This document shows positions 54,782 through 63,897 of a stretch of 64,000 nucleotides of DNA, piece by piece. Both the position numbers and the translations under genes were made by a program. The stretch's first letter is position 1. Each line of letters opens with the position of its first letter. The DNA is from Qingshengfaniella alkalisoli (GTDB taxonomy: Bacteria; Pseudomonadota; Alphaproteobacteria; Rhodobacterales; Rhodobacteraceae). The stretch spans positions 1 through 64,000 of the forward strand of contig NZ_CP042264.1 of the NCBI RefSeq assembly GCF_007855645.1, given 5' to 3'. The notes beneath the pieces were generated by a model. It saw only the letters and a program-made list of their open reading frames with translations. It was not told the DNA's origin and did no database searches.

Positions 54782-55864
54782 TTGATACAGTTCGAGAAAC
54801 GAGACGAACCATCGCGCAAGGCCTTGATATTGGTCCCGCTGATCGCAGTTGCGTTGTCGATTGTGGGAAGCAGTATCTTCCTGACCATCCTCGGCAAGCC
54901 GCCGCTATCCGCGATGTATTCCTTTTTCGTCGCGCCCTTTGAATCCTTTTACTCGATCACCGAGATCCTGTTGAAATTCGGGCCTCTCCTGCTGATTGCG
55001 CAGGCGCTCGCGGTGGGGTTTCGTGCCAAGGTCTGGAACATCGGGGCGGAAGGCCAGATGATCGCGGGCGCGGTCGCCGCGAGTTCTCTGCCGATCCTCT
55101 ACAACGACAGCGCCTCGCCGCTGATGCTGCCCGCGATGGTCTTGCTTGGCGTGCTGGGTGGTATGGCGTGGGCGGGCGTTGCTGCGCTCCTGAAGACGCG
55201 CTTCAATGCCAGCGAAATCCTGGTGACATTGATGTTGAATTCCGTGGCAATCCAGTTGCTCTACTACCTTGTGCTGGGGCCGTGGAAGGATCCAATGGGT
55301 TTCAATTTTCCACAGTCCGTCTTGTTTCAGGATGCGGCGTTGTTTCCAATGCTCTTCGCCGGCGCGCGTCTGAACCTCTCGATCCTTCTGCCGCTCATCT
55401 TCACGGTCTTCGTCTGGATTCTGATGCAGCGGCGGTTCGAAGGGTTCAAGCTGATGGTCAGCGGCTTGGCGCCGGATGCGGCCAGCTATGCCGGCTTCAA
55501 CAACAAACGGGCCATATGGTTCAGCTTGTTGCTAGCCGGGGGCGCGGCGGGCCTCGCGGGTATGGCGGAGGTCGCTGGACCTATTGGCCAGCTTCAGCGA
55601 TCGATCACATCAGGTTACGGCTACTCGGCAATAATCGTGGCATATCTGGGGGCGCTGCATCCAGTCGGCATCGTGTTTGCTGCGTTCTTTCTTGCAGTCA
55701 TCTCAATCGGCGGAGACATCGCCCTTGTATCTGCGGATATCCCGATTAGCGCGGTGCGGGTATTTCAAGGGATGCTGCTGGTGTTCTATCTGGCGTCCTA
55801 CACCTTCGTGACCTACCGCGTTCACCGGGCACGCACGCCTCGCACCCAAGGAGAGGCCACATGA
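54782..55864 (+). CDS. Nucleoside-type ABC permease 1
   Basis: A 360-aa BPD_transp_2 permease (YufP/NupB type) with about ten membrane segments. It has the family text FRAKVWNIGAEGQMIAGA near residue 80 and FNASEILVTLMLNS. TTG 54782 is the likely start, with GAGGAG 7 nt upstream. It overlaps the next permease by 4 nt. Confidence 0.85.
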   Translation: MIQFEKRDEPSRKALILVPLIAVALSIVGSSIFLTILGKPPLSAMYSFFVAPFESFYSITEILLKFGPLLLIAQALAVGFRAKVWNIGAEGQMIAGAVAASSLPILYNDSASPLMLPAMVLLGVLGGMAWAGVAALLKTRFNASEILVTLMLNSVAIQLLYYLVLGPWKDPMGFNFPQSVLFQDAALFPMLFAGARLNLSILLPLIFTVFVWILMQRRFEGFKLMVSGLAPDAASYAGFNNKRAIWFSLLLAGGAAGLAGMAEVAGPIGQLQRSITSGYGYSAIIVAYLGALHPVGIVFAAFFLAVISIGGDIALVSADIPISAVRVFQGMLLVFYLASYTFVTYRVHRARTPRTQGEAT

Positions 55865-56781
55865 GCGCATTCGAGTTCTTCATCGCCGGAACGATAAGCG
55901 CCGCGACCGTCTACCTGCTAGCAGCCATAGGGGAGCTGGTTGCCGAAAAGTCCGGTATGCTGAACCTTGGCGTCGAGGGCATCATGGCCACCGCTGCGGC
56001 CGCCGCGTTTATCGTGGTCTACACTACCGATAGCCATGTTCTGGGTTTCGTGGTGGGGGGGCTCGCAGGTGTGGCGGTCTCGATGATCTTCGCAGTGGTC
56101 AGCATCACTTTCCTGGCCAACCAGGTGGCAACAGGGCTTGCAGTCGGCATTCTGGGGCTGGGCATGTCGGCACTGATCGGCAAGAACTATGAGAGCCTTA
56201 CTTTGTCGCCTGCTGGCGATCTCCACTTTCCTCTGCTCGGCGAACTGCCTTTTGTCGGTCCTGCGCTCTTCAGTCACAATGTCGTCGTCTACCTGTCACT
56301 GATCTCGGCTTTTGTCATTGGTTACACACTTTCCCACACCAAGCTGGGGCTGATAATCCGGTCGGTCGGAGAAAACCCGCAGGCGGCCCAATCACTTGGG
56401 TACCCGGTTCACCTGGTAAGATACGGCGCAGTTGCGTTCGGCGGACTGTTCGCGGGGTTTGCCGGGGCCTATGCATCGACAATCTATACGCCGCTCTGGG
56501 CAGATGGGATGATCGCGGGGCGCGGCTGGATCGCGGTAGCCCTCGTCGTGTTCGGAACCTGGAAAACGGGGCGCATCGTGCTGGGCGCCTATCTGTTCGG
56601 GCTGATTTCGTTGGGCGAACTGATGGTCCAGTCAATCGGCATCGACATCCCGTCTCAATTGCTGAGTTCCATGCCGTATATCGTTACGATCGTTGTGCTC
56701 GCCAGTATTTCTTCCGATCGCGCCAGATTGAGGCTGCACGCGCCGTTTTCGCTCGGCGAAACCTATGACGGATCGCGCTGA
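55861..56781 (+). CDS. Nucleoside-type ABC permease 2
   Basis: A 306-aa BPD_transp_2 permease (YufQ/NupC type), with the pattern AAIGELVAEKSGMLNLGVEGIM at the N-terminus and GENPQAAQSLGYPVHLVRYGAVAFGGLFAGFAGA in the middle. It ends the eight-gene oxygenase-deaminase-transporter operon. Confidence 0.87.
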   Translation: MSAFEFFIAGTISAATVYLLAAIGELVAEKSGMLNLGVEGIMATAAAAAFIVVYTTDSHVLGFVVGGLAGVAVSMIFAVVSITFLANQVATGLAVGILGLGMSALIGKNYESLTLSPAGDLHFPLLGELPFVGPALFSHNVVVYLSLISAFVIGYTLSHTKLGLIIRSVGENPQAAQSLGYPVHLVRYGAVAFGGLFAGFAGAYASTIYTPLWADGMIAGRGWIAVALVVFGTWKTGRIVLGAYLFGLISLGELMVQSIGIDIPSQLLSSMPYIVTIVVLASISSDRARLRLHAPFSLGETYDGSR

Positions 56782-56918
56782 CAATTGATACGGTCTTTCG
56801 TTCAGGCCGGCGGTGTCGGGGCGCGGGCGTTTTCGCCCGCATTTCGAACACTTCGGCTTGATCGACGATAGGGTTGACGTCATCCATGTCAGGCAACTGA
56901 ACGCGGAGATGGATACCG

Positions 56919-58094
56919 GTGGGCACAATCAAGATTTCAAATGCCGATGCCAGGAATCTCTGGCTGGAGGCAAACGGGCTGGGAAGTGCACCTACTGGAC
57001 GGCTGGATGCACTGTCGATCATCCGCGGTTTGGGGTTTGTGCAACTTGATGCCATTCAGGTTGTATCCCGAGCGCATCACCACATTGTATGGAGCCGCAA
57101 TCAGCACTATCGCGAGCCGGTGCTTGACAAGCTTCTCGCCAAAGACCGCGATGTGTTCGAGCATTTCACGCACGACGCATCTGTTTTGCCAATGGAAATG
57201 TATCCGATGTGGCGGCGACAATTTCGTCGCATGAAAGAAAAAGTCGAACGGTCGTCTTGGTATGGCAATGCTCTGCAGCCCCAGCTTCTGGATGACATCA
57301 GACGTCGAATCTCTGATGACGGTCCGGTGTCCACGCGCGATTTCGACACGAAACTTGATGGCCCGCGCGAGATGTGGCGACGTCCTCCGCACAAGCAAGC
57401 GCTGGACTACCTGTGGTACGCTGGGGAATTGGTGACATGTCATCGCGACGGGTTTACCAAGTTCTACGATATTGCGGAACGTGTCGTGCCCAAACATCTA
57501 CGTGAGACGGAAATATCTGACCGAAGCCAGATCGATTGGCTTTGTCGGGCGGCACTTGATCGGTTGTGCTTTGGTACATTGGGCGAGATTCGGAAGTTCT
57601 GGGATGCCGCGACGGTGGCGGAGATCGCTGACTGGTCGCGGCGTGACAGCGACAGGCTTGTGCCGGTTGAAGTGCAGGCAGCGGATGGGCGCTGGACCAA
57701 AGCAGTCGCTAGCCCAGCCATTGAGGCGCGGCTGTCTTCGCTTACGACACCGACATCACGGCTCAGGATTCTCAACCCCTTCGATCCGGCCATTCGTGAT
57801 CGGGCTCGACTTAAACGGCTATTCGGGTTTGACTACACTGTCGAGATGTTCGTGCCCGAGGCGAAGCGTCAATGGGGGTACTACGTGTATCCGTTGCTCG
57901 AGGGGCGGCGGTTCGTCGGCCGTATCGAAGTCAAAGCTGAACGTGCGAAGGATCGTCTGGTTGTGTTCAGGTTTTGGCCGGAGGCTGGCGTCGCTTGGCC
58001 TGACACCCGAATGCGGCGGCTGGACGCAGAATTGCAGAGATTGACTAAACTTGTTGGCGTCAGTGATGTTGTTTGGTTCTGCCCAAGGTCATGA
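56919..58094 (+). CDS. AlkX/YcaQ-type DNA glycosylase homologue
   Basis: A 391-aa winged-helix protein of the YcaQ/AlkZ family (DUF1006). It shows the QLDAIQVVSRAHHHIVWSR segment near residue 45, the TRDF and PREMWRRPPHKQALDYLW segments, and SRLRILNPFDPAIRDRARLKRLFGFDYTVE near 280. Members excise N7-alkylated purines and interstrand crosslinks from DNA. Start is GTG 56919. The gene lies 137 bp after the transporter genes in the same direction; that a glycosylase releasing N7-alkylguanine neighbours an N7-demethylase-like operon may be chance. Confidence 0.82.
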   Translation: MGTIKISNADARNLWLEANGLGSAPTGRLDALSIIRGLGFVQLDAIQVVSRAHHHIVWSRNQHYREPVLDKLLAKDRDVFEHFTHDASVLPMEMYPMWRRQFRRMKEKVERSSWYGNALQPQLLDDIRRRISDDGPVSTRDFDTKLDGPREMWRRPPHKQALDYLWYAGELVTCHRDGFTKFYDIAERVVPKHLRETEISDRSQIDWLCRAALDRLCFGTLGEIRKFWDAATVAEIADWSRRDSDRLVPVEVQAADGRWTKAVASPAIEARLSSLTTPTSRLRILNPFDPAIRDRARLKRLFGFDYTVEMFVPEAKRQWGYYVYPLLEGRRFVGRIEVKAERAKDRLVVFRFWPEAGVAWPDTRMRRLDAELQRLTKLVGVSDVVWFCPRS

Positions 58095-58173
58095 GAAAGC
58101 GAAACAGCTATCCAGCAAATGAAACTCTAGCGCGGTATGGATCGTATCCAATTGACGTCCACTTGTGCATCCA

Positions 58174-58186
58174 TTACCAGTGGTAA
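58174..58186. promoter_or_regulatory. TTACCAGTGGTAA palindrome, candidate GntR operator
   Basis: A perfect palindrome with 6-bp arms and a one-base centre ends 19 bp before ATG 58206 of the GntR gene. It favours that start over ATG 58137, which would place it inside the coding region. It is the likely autoregulatory operator. Confidence 0.5.
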
Positions 58187-58205
58187 AAAAGCTAGAGAAC
58201 CAGCG

Positions 58206-58895
58206 ATGAGCGAAGCGAAAGACACGGTAACAACGGCAGTCTATGATTTGCTGCGAAAGGCAATCATTGAGCAAGCTCTGAAACCCGGAATGCGCCTGCC
58301 AGAGGATACCGTGGGCGAACAGTTCGGTGTAAGTCGCACGATCGCCAGGCATGCGCTTGTTCGCTTGGAAAATGAGGGGTTGGTGGTTGCGCGCCGGAAC
58401 CGTGGTGCGGTGGTTGCCGAGCCCTCTGAAGCGGAGGCCCATCAGGTCTTCGACGTTAGGCGGTTGCTGGAAAACGAAGTCGTACGGCTGTTGTGTCGAG
58501 GCATGCCGCCAATCGGATACGACCGCTTGGTCGCGCATATCCGAAGCGAAGAAGCCGTGCGGGGCAAGGATGGACCGGTATCGATCCGGCTGTCGGGCGA
58601 GTTTCATATTCTTCTGGCCGAACTTACCGAGAACGCGGTTCTTGCTCGTTACGTGTCCGAAGTTGTCACGCGTTGTTCATTGATCATGTCGCTCTATGCC
58701 CGGAGCCACTCATCCGATTGCGCCGTGGACGAGCATACTCAGATCGTTGACGCTATTCGGTCGGGGGACGAGACGCGGGCGATCGACATCATGAACAGGC
58801 ATTTGGGAGCCGTTAAGGGCAGGGCGAATTTTTCAACCGAGCCCGATGATGTGCGTTCGATCCTGTCGCAATACGGAAAGGAACTCGCTCAATGA
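58206..58895 (+). CDS. GntR-family regulator (FCD subfamily)
   Basis: A 229-aa regulator. The winged helix-turn-helix reads TAVYDLLRKAIIEQALKPG...FGVSRTIARHALVRL, and the FCD domain follows (DVRRLLENEVVRLL, SGEFHILLAELTEN, EHTQIVDAIRSGD). Its last codons overlap the flavin reductase gene (ATGA), and an allantoinase gene follows, so it probably controls a ureide or pyrimidine-type pathway. ATG 58137 is an alternative start. Confidence 0.84.
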   Translation: MSEAKDTVTTAVYDLLRKAIIEQALKPGMRLPEDTVGEQFGVSRTIARHALVRLENEGLVVARRNRGAVVAEPSEAEAHQVFDVRRLLENEVVRLLCRGMPPIGYDRLVAHIRSEEAVRGKDGPVSIRLSGEFHILLAELTENAVLARYVSEVVTRCSLIMSLYARSHSSDCAVDEHTQIVDAIRSGDETRAIDIMNRHLGAVKGRANFSTEPDDVRSILSQYGKELAQ

Positions 58896-59545
58896 GCCAC
58901 CACGTACTGGATTTTTCCAGCCTCAGCCCACGCGAAGCCTATAAGGTTATGATCGGGACCATCGTGCCGCGCCCTATTGCTTGGGTGACAACGGTCTCGC
59001 CAGATGGAGTCGTCAACGCGGCACCCTATTCCTTCTTCAACTGCCTGTCCGCAGATCCGCCCATCCTTGCGCTGGGGGTCGAGAACAAGCCGGACAAAAG
59101 TTTCAAGGACACGGCATACAATATCCGCACGACGGAATGCTTCACCGTGAACATCGTCGGGCGTGACAATGCGGAGGCCATGTCTGTCACCGCCGCGGGG
59201 TTTGAACCGGATGTCGATGAGCTACAGATGGCGGGCCTAACATCGGTTGCGGGCACCGAGGTTGCCTGCCCACGTATCGCGGAGGCACCCGTGGCTTTCG
59301 AGTGTCGTCGCTACCTCGGGATCGAAGTAAGCTCAGCGCGTGAGATCATTCTGGGTCAGATCGTGATGGCACATGTTCGTGAAGACATCATCGATCTCGA
59401 CACTTTCTATTCTGATCATGCGCGGCTGGACGCGATTGGGCGTATGGGCGGAAATGGGTATGCAGGGACGCTGGATTATTTCGATCTGCCGACACCCTCC
59501 GCCGAACAGATTCTCGGCGATCAGAAGATGCGGGCTAGGGGTTGA
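58892..59545 (+). CDS. Flavin reductase-like FMN-binding split-barrel protein
   Basis: A 217-aa protein with the flavin-reductase-like pattern MIGTIVPRPIAWVTTVSPDGVVNAAPYSFFN, PPILALGVE and NIRTTECFTVNIVG. It binds FMN and may reduce flavin or act as a binding module. Its ATG overlaps the regulator stop. It could provide reducing power to the oxygenase operon, although a ferredoxin-type reductase is the usual partner of a Rieske system. Confidence 0.78.
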   Translation: MSHHVLDFSSLSPREAYKVMIGTIVPRPIAWVTTVSPDGVVNAAPYSFFNCLSADPPILALGVENKPDKSFKDTAYNIRTTECFTVNIVGRDNAEAMSVTAAGFEPDVDELQMAGLTSVAGTEVACPRIAEAPVAFECRRYLGIEVSSAREIILGQIVMAHVREDIIDLDTFYSDHARLDAIGRMGGNGYAGTLDYFDLPTPSAEQILGDQKMRARG

Positions 59546-59554
59546 GCATCGTTG

Positions 59555-60922
59555 ATGTCCCCTGAACAGACATATCTGCGCAATGCTCAACTCGTCACCG
59601 AAGACGGAATTCGTCATGGCGGTGTTGTGATCGAGGCCGGGCAGATTGCCGAGGTCGTCTCTGGCAACCCAGATAGGGCGGCAAATGACGTGATCGACGC
59701 GGAAGGGCTGCCGGTTCTGCCCGGGCTGGTGGACATGCATGTTCATTTTTCCGAGCCGGGCAGGGGGCATTGGGAAGGGTTCGAAACAGGCAGTCGTGCG
59801 GCCGCAGCGGGCGGGATTACGACTGTGGTCGAAATGCCGTTGAATGCCGTACCGCCGACCGTCGATCCCGCTGCGTTGTCAATGAAGCTTCATGCCGCTC
59901 AAAAGAGCATTGTGGACTATGCACTGTGGGGCGGGGTCGTTGGCGGCGACATCTCGGATATCGAGGGTCTGGCAGAAGGTGGTGTTGCTGCATTCAAGGC
60001 CTTCATGTGCCCCGGATCGCCGGAGTTTCCGCACGTCGGTTCGGCGCAGCTTCAAACGGGATTGGACCGTATCGCTCGGCTTAAGATGATGCTTGCGGTT
60101 CATGCCGAAGACGAGGCGCTGACGGAAAGGTTGACTCGGGATCTTCGCGCGTCAGGCCGCGTCGATCCACGGGCGTGGGGCGAGGCCCGTCCGATTGAGG
60201 CGGAGTTGTGGGCGATTCGCAACGCGCTGGCTGCCGCGAAGCAGGCTGGCGCGCGGCTGCATATCGTTCACGTTTCTACCGCCGCCGGTATCGACCTCGT
60301 ACATGAGGCAAGACAAACAGGTCAGCAAGTTACCGCGGAAACTTGTGCGCACTACTTGGCCTTCGACGAGGAAGACCTTGTGCGAGGCGGTCCAGAATTC
60401 AAATGTGCTCCACCGTTGCGTGCCCCGGAAGAACGCGAAAACCTGTGGCAAAAGGTTCTGGCCGGCCAGGTCGATGCGATCACATCGGATCATTCGCCCT
60501 GTCTTCTGGAGGACAAGGAAAAGGGCGCGAAGGACATTTTTGAAGCATGGGGTGGGATCTCGGGGTTGCAGTCTGGCCTGCCGGCAATGCTGACAGAAGG
60601 TGTCGGGCGCCGGGGACTATCGCTCCCGGACCTCGTCCGTATGATGTCCGCCAGTCCCGCACGCATCATGGGTCTGTTCCCGCGCAAGGGGTCTATTGCG
60701 GTTGGCAGTGACGCGGATCTGGTGATTGTCGATCCGTCGGCTCGCTTCACGCTACAAACCGACGATCTGGAATACCGCAATCCGCATAGCGCCTATGTTG
60801 GACACGAGTTCACGGGGAAAGTCGTACGTACCATTCGTCGTGGCGAAACGCTGTTCTCGGCTGGTCGCATCGTTGCGCATGCAGGGCCGGGATCGCCTCT
60901 GCTGCGTTCATGTCGTGTATAA
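59555..60922 (+). CDS. Allantoinase-like cyclic amidohydrolase
   Basis: A 455-aa dihydroorotase/allantoinase family hydrolase. Metal ligands are H62 and H64 in DMHVHFSEPG, the carboxylated lysine K148 in GVAAFKAF, His residues in AVHAEDEAL and HIVHVSTA, and Asp in SDHSPC. The HWEGFETGSRAAAAGGITTVVEMPLN context is typical of allantoinase AllB. Expected reaction is opening of allantoin to allantoate, or of a similar cyclic ureide. ATG 59555 follows a TTG that could also serve. The stop lies 3 nt from the stop of the convergent TRAP gene. Confidence 0.85.
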   Translation: MSPEQTYLRNAQLVTEDGIRHGGVVIEAGQIAEVVSGNPDRAANDVIDAEGLPVLPGLVDMHVHFSEPGRGHWEGFETGSRAAAAGGITTVVEMPLNAVPPTVDPAALSMKLHAAQKSIVDYALWGGVVGGDISDIEGLAEGGVAAFKAFMCPGSPEFPHVGSAQLQTGLDRIARLKMMLAVHAEDEALTERLTRDLRASGRVDPRAWGEARPIEAELWAIRNALAAAKQAGARLHIVHVSTAAGIDLVHEARQTGQQVTAETCAHYLAFDEEDLVRGGPEFKCAPPLRAPEERENLWQKVLAGQVDAITSDHSPCLLEDKEKGAKDIFEAWGGISGLQSGLPAMLTEGVGRRGLSLPDLVRMMSASPARIMGLFPRKGSIAVGSDADLVIVDPSARFTLQTDDLEYRNPHSAYVGHEFTGKVVRTIRRGETLFSAGRIVAHAGPGSPLLRSCRV

Positions 60923-60925
60923 ATA

Positions 60926-62230
60926 CTACAACATCCCAGCTGCCGTCGGCAGCCACAGAGAAAGCGGTGGGTAGAAGGTCAGCAGCATCAGAAGCGCGAT
61001 GAGAATGGCCATGAACAGCCATATCTCGCGGATCATCTCTGACAACGGAATGCCGTTCAACGCCTTGATGATGAAAAGCAGGATGCCGTAGGGCGGCGTA
61101 ATTAGCCCGATCATCATGTTGAAGACCAGCACGATCCCCAAATGGTTCAGATCGATGCCCAGTGCAGCCGCTGTCGGTATGAACAGCGGTGTGACCACCA
61201 GCATGATTGTGGATACGTCGAGGATACAGCCCAGAAGCAGGTAAAGGATGTTGAGCAGGATGAGGAATTGCCATGGCTTCAATTCGACCGAGTTGAACAG
61301 TTCGAACACCATTTGCGGAACGCGCTCGACCGTGATGACATAGTTGAAAATGAAGGCACCGCATAGAACCAGCGTTACAACGGCGGTGGTGTTTACACTG
61401 GATTTGACGACGTCCCAGAACCGTTCCAGCCCGAGTACGCGGTAGGCAAAGACTGCCAGCAGAAGTGCGTAGAAGGCGGAGACCGCTGCGGCTTCGGTCG
61501 GTGTGAATATACCGCTATAAATCCCGCCCAGGAGAATGACAGGCATCAGTAGGGCAGGGAAGGCGCGAACGAAAATGAGCGGCAGGGCTGCCAGCGGGAT
61601 CGCCTTTTCGACAGGAAAGCCCCGGAGCTTCGCCATGATCGCCACTGCAATGGCAAGTACAACGCAGAACAGGATCGCGGGGATGACGCCGCCCAGAAAC
61701 AACGCGCCGACCGAGGTTGACGAAATCAGCGCATAGAACACCATCGGGATAGATGGCGGGAAGATTGGGCCAACAACGGCCGAAGTCGCGGTCAACGCAC
61801 CTGCGAAGCCGCGCGGGTATCGGCCCTCGCGCATCATCATTTCGGTGATCACCTTACCCACGCCAGCCGCGTCCGAAATGGCCGACCCACTCATGCCGGA
61901 AAAGATGAGGCTGGTGAAGATGTTGACCTGCGCGAGCCCGCCGGGCAGTCGCCCGACCAGTGCCAGCGCAAAGTTCAGCAACCGGTCCGATATCTTGCCT
62001 GCGTTCATGATGTTCGCAGCGAAAATGAACAGCGGAACGGCCAGAGCGACGAAATTGCCGAATACACCGTTGAGTACGTTTTCAGCAGCCAAGCCCACAT
62101 CGCGCCCGGACATCGCCAGATAGAATACGCTGGAAACGATCATCGAGATACCGAAGGGCAGTCCGGTTATCGTGATGCCCACCATGATGACGAGCATGAT
62201 GATCAATGCGTGATCGGCCAAAAATTCCAT
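60926..62230 (-). CDS. dctM: TRAP transporter large permease (DctM)
   Basis: A 434-aa membrane protein with about twelve hydrophobic segments. Family patterns are FIFAANIMNAGKISDRLLNFALALVGRLPGGLAQVNI and MSGSAISDAAGVGKV. It follows DctQ by 9 nt. It ends the leftward TRAP operon. Confidence 0.92.
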   Translation of the reverse strand: MEFLADHALIIMLVIMVGITITGLPFGISMIVSSVFYLAMSGRDVGLAAENVLNGVFGNFVALAVPLFIFAANIMNAGKISDRLLNFALALVGRLPGGLAQVNIFTSLIFSGMSGSAISDAAGVGKVITEMMMREGRYPRGFAGALTATSAVVGPIFPPSIPMVFYALISSTSVGALFLGGVIPAILFCVVLAIAVAIMAKLRGFPVEKAIPLAALPLIFVRAFPALLMPVILLGGIYSGIFTPTEAAAVSAFYALLLAVFAYRVLGLERFWDVVKSSVNTTAVVTLVLCGAFIFNYVITVERVPQMVFELFNSVELKPWQFLILLNILYLLLGCILDVSTIMLVVTPLFIPTAAALGIDLNHLGIVLVFNMMIGLITPPYGILLFIIKALNGIPLSEMIREIWLFMAILIALLMLLTFYPPLSLWLPTAAGML

Positions 62231-62239
62231 GTAGTTTTC

Positions 62240-62749
62240 CTAAATCTGGCTGCGCCAGTCCGCCCCGAAAAGCTTGACCAGACGCCAGATGGCTTGAGCA
62301 CTGAACCCCAGCAAGAACAGCAGGTAACATCCGTAAACGAAGTGCATCGGTATGCGTAGAACAGAACTTTTCTTGCGGGTCAGGAAGTCCAGGTAATCCC
62401 ATGTATATGGGATCAGGATGAAGAATGCCGCGATCAGGGCGAGCATCGAAACTATACAGAATACCCGGCGCGCTTGCGGTGAAACCACGTCATAGATGAC
62501 ATCGAAGGACACATGTTCCCTGATCGGCACATTGAACGCGGCTGCCCAGAACACCGCCCAAATGAAGGCAATCATCGTGAATTCTTCGGTCCACAGCAGC
62601 GGTCGCTGCATGGCATATCGATAGAAAATCTGGATGATGAAGCCCGTGAAGGCGGACAGGAACAGTGCCGCGCCGACCGCATCGGCGCAGAAGCGTGCAA
62701 CGGTCCCCACCTTGGCGAGAACCGTTTTGTTTCCGATGATCTCCGTCAT
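62240..62749 (-). CDS. dctQ: TRAP transporter small permease (DctQ)
   Basis: A 169-aa protein with four membrane segments. RPLLWTEEFTMIAFIWAVFWAAA fits the DctQ family core. It lies 5 nt after the binding-protein gene. Confidence 0.88.
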   Translation of the reverse strand: MTEIIGNKTVLAKVGTVARFCADAVGAALFLSAFTGFIIQIFYRYAMQRPLLWTEEFTMIAFIWAVFWAAAFNVPIREHVSFDVIYDVVSPQARRVFCIVSMLALIAAFFILIPYTWDYLDFLTRKKSSVLRIPMHFVYGCYLLFLLGFSAQAIWRLVKLFGADWRSQI

Positions 62750-62754
62750 TTGCC

Positions 62755-63744
62755 TCAGTTTGCGGCCAGGTTATTGATCTGATCTACCCAGCCTTCGGGC
62801 CAGTCGGCGGCACGGTCGGAATTCATGTAGAAATCCTGCACATGGCTACGGAAGGCATCGACATCGGGCGTTGTGACCTGAAGACCTTCGTCTTTGAAAA
62901 ACTGAACAAGGCTTTCTTCGCCTTCGACGCGCTTTTCGTTATTCCAGTCGCATGCCGCTTTCGCAGCCGAGTTCACCGCAGCCTTCTGTTCGTCGGACAG
63001 CTCGTCCCAAACAAAGTTTCCGATAGCAAGGTTGATGCCGTCAACCAGGTGCGACGTCAGGGTAATCTGTTCGGTGACTTCATAGAATTTCGCGGCTTCG
63101 ACAGTCGGAAGCGGGTTGTCCTGTGCGTCGATCGTGCCGGTTTGCAGACCCAGATAGACCTCGCCAAAGGGCAGGGGCGTCGGGTTTGCGCCAAGTGCCT
63201 GGCCAAGGAACAACCAGGAATCCGAACTTGGCATCCGCAGCTTGATACCGGCCAGATCTTCGGGCGTCTGGATGTCTTGCGCCGAGCGAAGGTTCAGCTG
63301 GCGGGTACCAAGATAGCAAACGTCTAGCAGCTGGATGTCCATTTCTTCGGACACCTTTTGCTTGAACTCGGCGCCGATGTCGCTGTCGAAGAATGCGCGG
63401 TAGTGTTCCGGGCTCTGGAACAGATAGCCTGCAGTGAACAGCCCGTATTCGGGGATCGCGTCGGCGATCAGTTGGTAGGACACATAGGTCATTTCAGCAT
63501 TGCCGCGCTGAAGCGCGTCCAGATCGGCACCCTGACCGAACAGCGAACCCGAGTCGAATATCTGCACGTCGAATTGGTCGGGTGCTGCGGCTTCAAGTGA
63601 CTCCTTGAAAACGGTGAGCGCCTGCGTGTGCAGATCCGTCGAGACACTGGGAACCGTGATCTTGATTTCAACGGGTGATTGCGCTGTTGCCTGACCCGCC
63701 ACGGCGACGCTGCCCAACAAAATGGCTGTTGCTACTGACTTCAT
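62755..63744 (-). CDS. dctP: TRAP transporter substrate-binding protein (DctP)
   Basis: A 329-aa periplasmic protein with a signal peptide ending TAQS. The conserved IKLRMPSSDSWLFLGQALGANPTPLPFGEVYLGLQTGTIDAQDNP region contains the carboxylate-binding Arg and the usual TGTIDAQ/NP pattern. Family members bind C4-dicarboxylates, sugar acids, sialic acid and other acids. The divergent DapA-family gene suggests an aldol-cleavable acid. Confidence 0.9.
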   Translation of the reverse strand: MKSVATAILLGSVAVAGQATAQSPVEIKITVPSVSTDLHTQALTVFKESLEAAAPDQFDVQIFDSGSLFGQGADLDALQRGNAEMTYVSYQLIADAIPEYGLFTAGYLFQSPEHYRAFFDSDIGAEFKQKVSEEMDIQLLDVCYLGTRQLNLRSAQDIQTPEDLAGIKLRMPSSDSWLFLGQALGANPTPLPFGEVYLGLQTGTIDAQDNPLPTVEAAKFYEVTEQITLTSHLVDGINLAIGNFVWDELSDEQKAAVNSAAKAACDWNNEKRVEGEESLVQFFKDEGLQVTTPDVDAFRSHVQDFYMNSDRAADWPEGWVDQINNLAAN

Positions 63745-63807
63745 GTGTATCCTCCCGATACGCGATCTCTGGGAACTAAATGCCTTGATCGGCCGTCGTT
63801 ATCAACC

Positions 63808-63831
63808 TGTCAAACTTTATGTGTGTTGACA
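63808..63831. promoter_or_regulatory. TGTCAA/TTGACA inverted repeat in the divergent TRAP promoter region
   Basis: TGTCAA (63808-63813) and TTGACA (63826-63831) are separated by 12 bp. Each TTGACA matches a -35 hexamer, pointing in opposite directions, in the gap between the TRAP operon and the DapA-family gene. A second imperfect repeat, TGATGTA/TGTATCA, lies at 63834-63856. These are likely promoter and operator elements for both operons. Confidence 0.5.
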
Positions 63832-63897
63832 ACTGATGTAAACACTTATTGTATCAGTAAGACGATTATGGAAATCCACCAACGAAAGAAGACGTGT

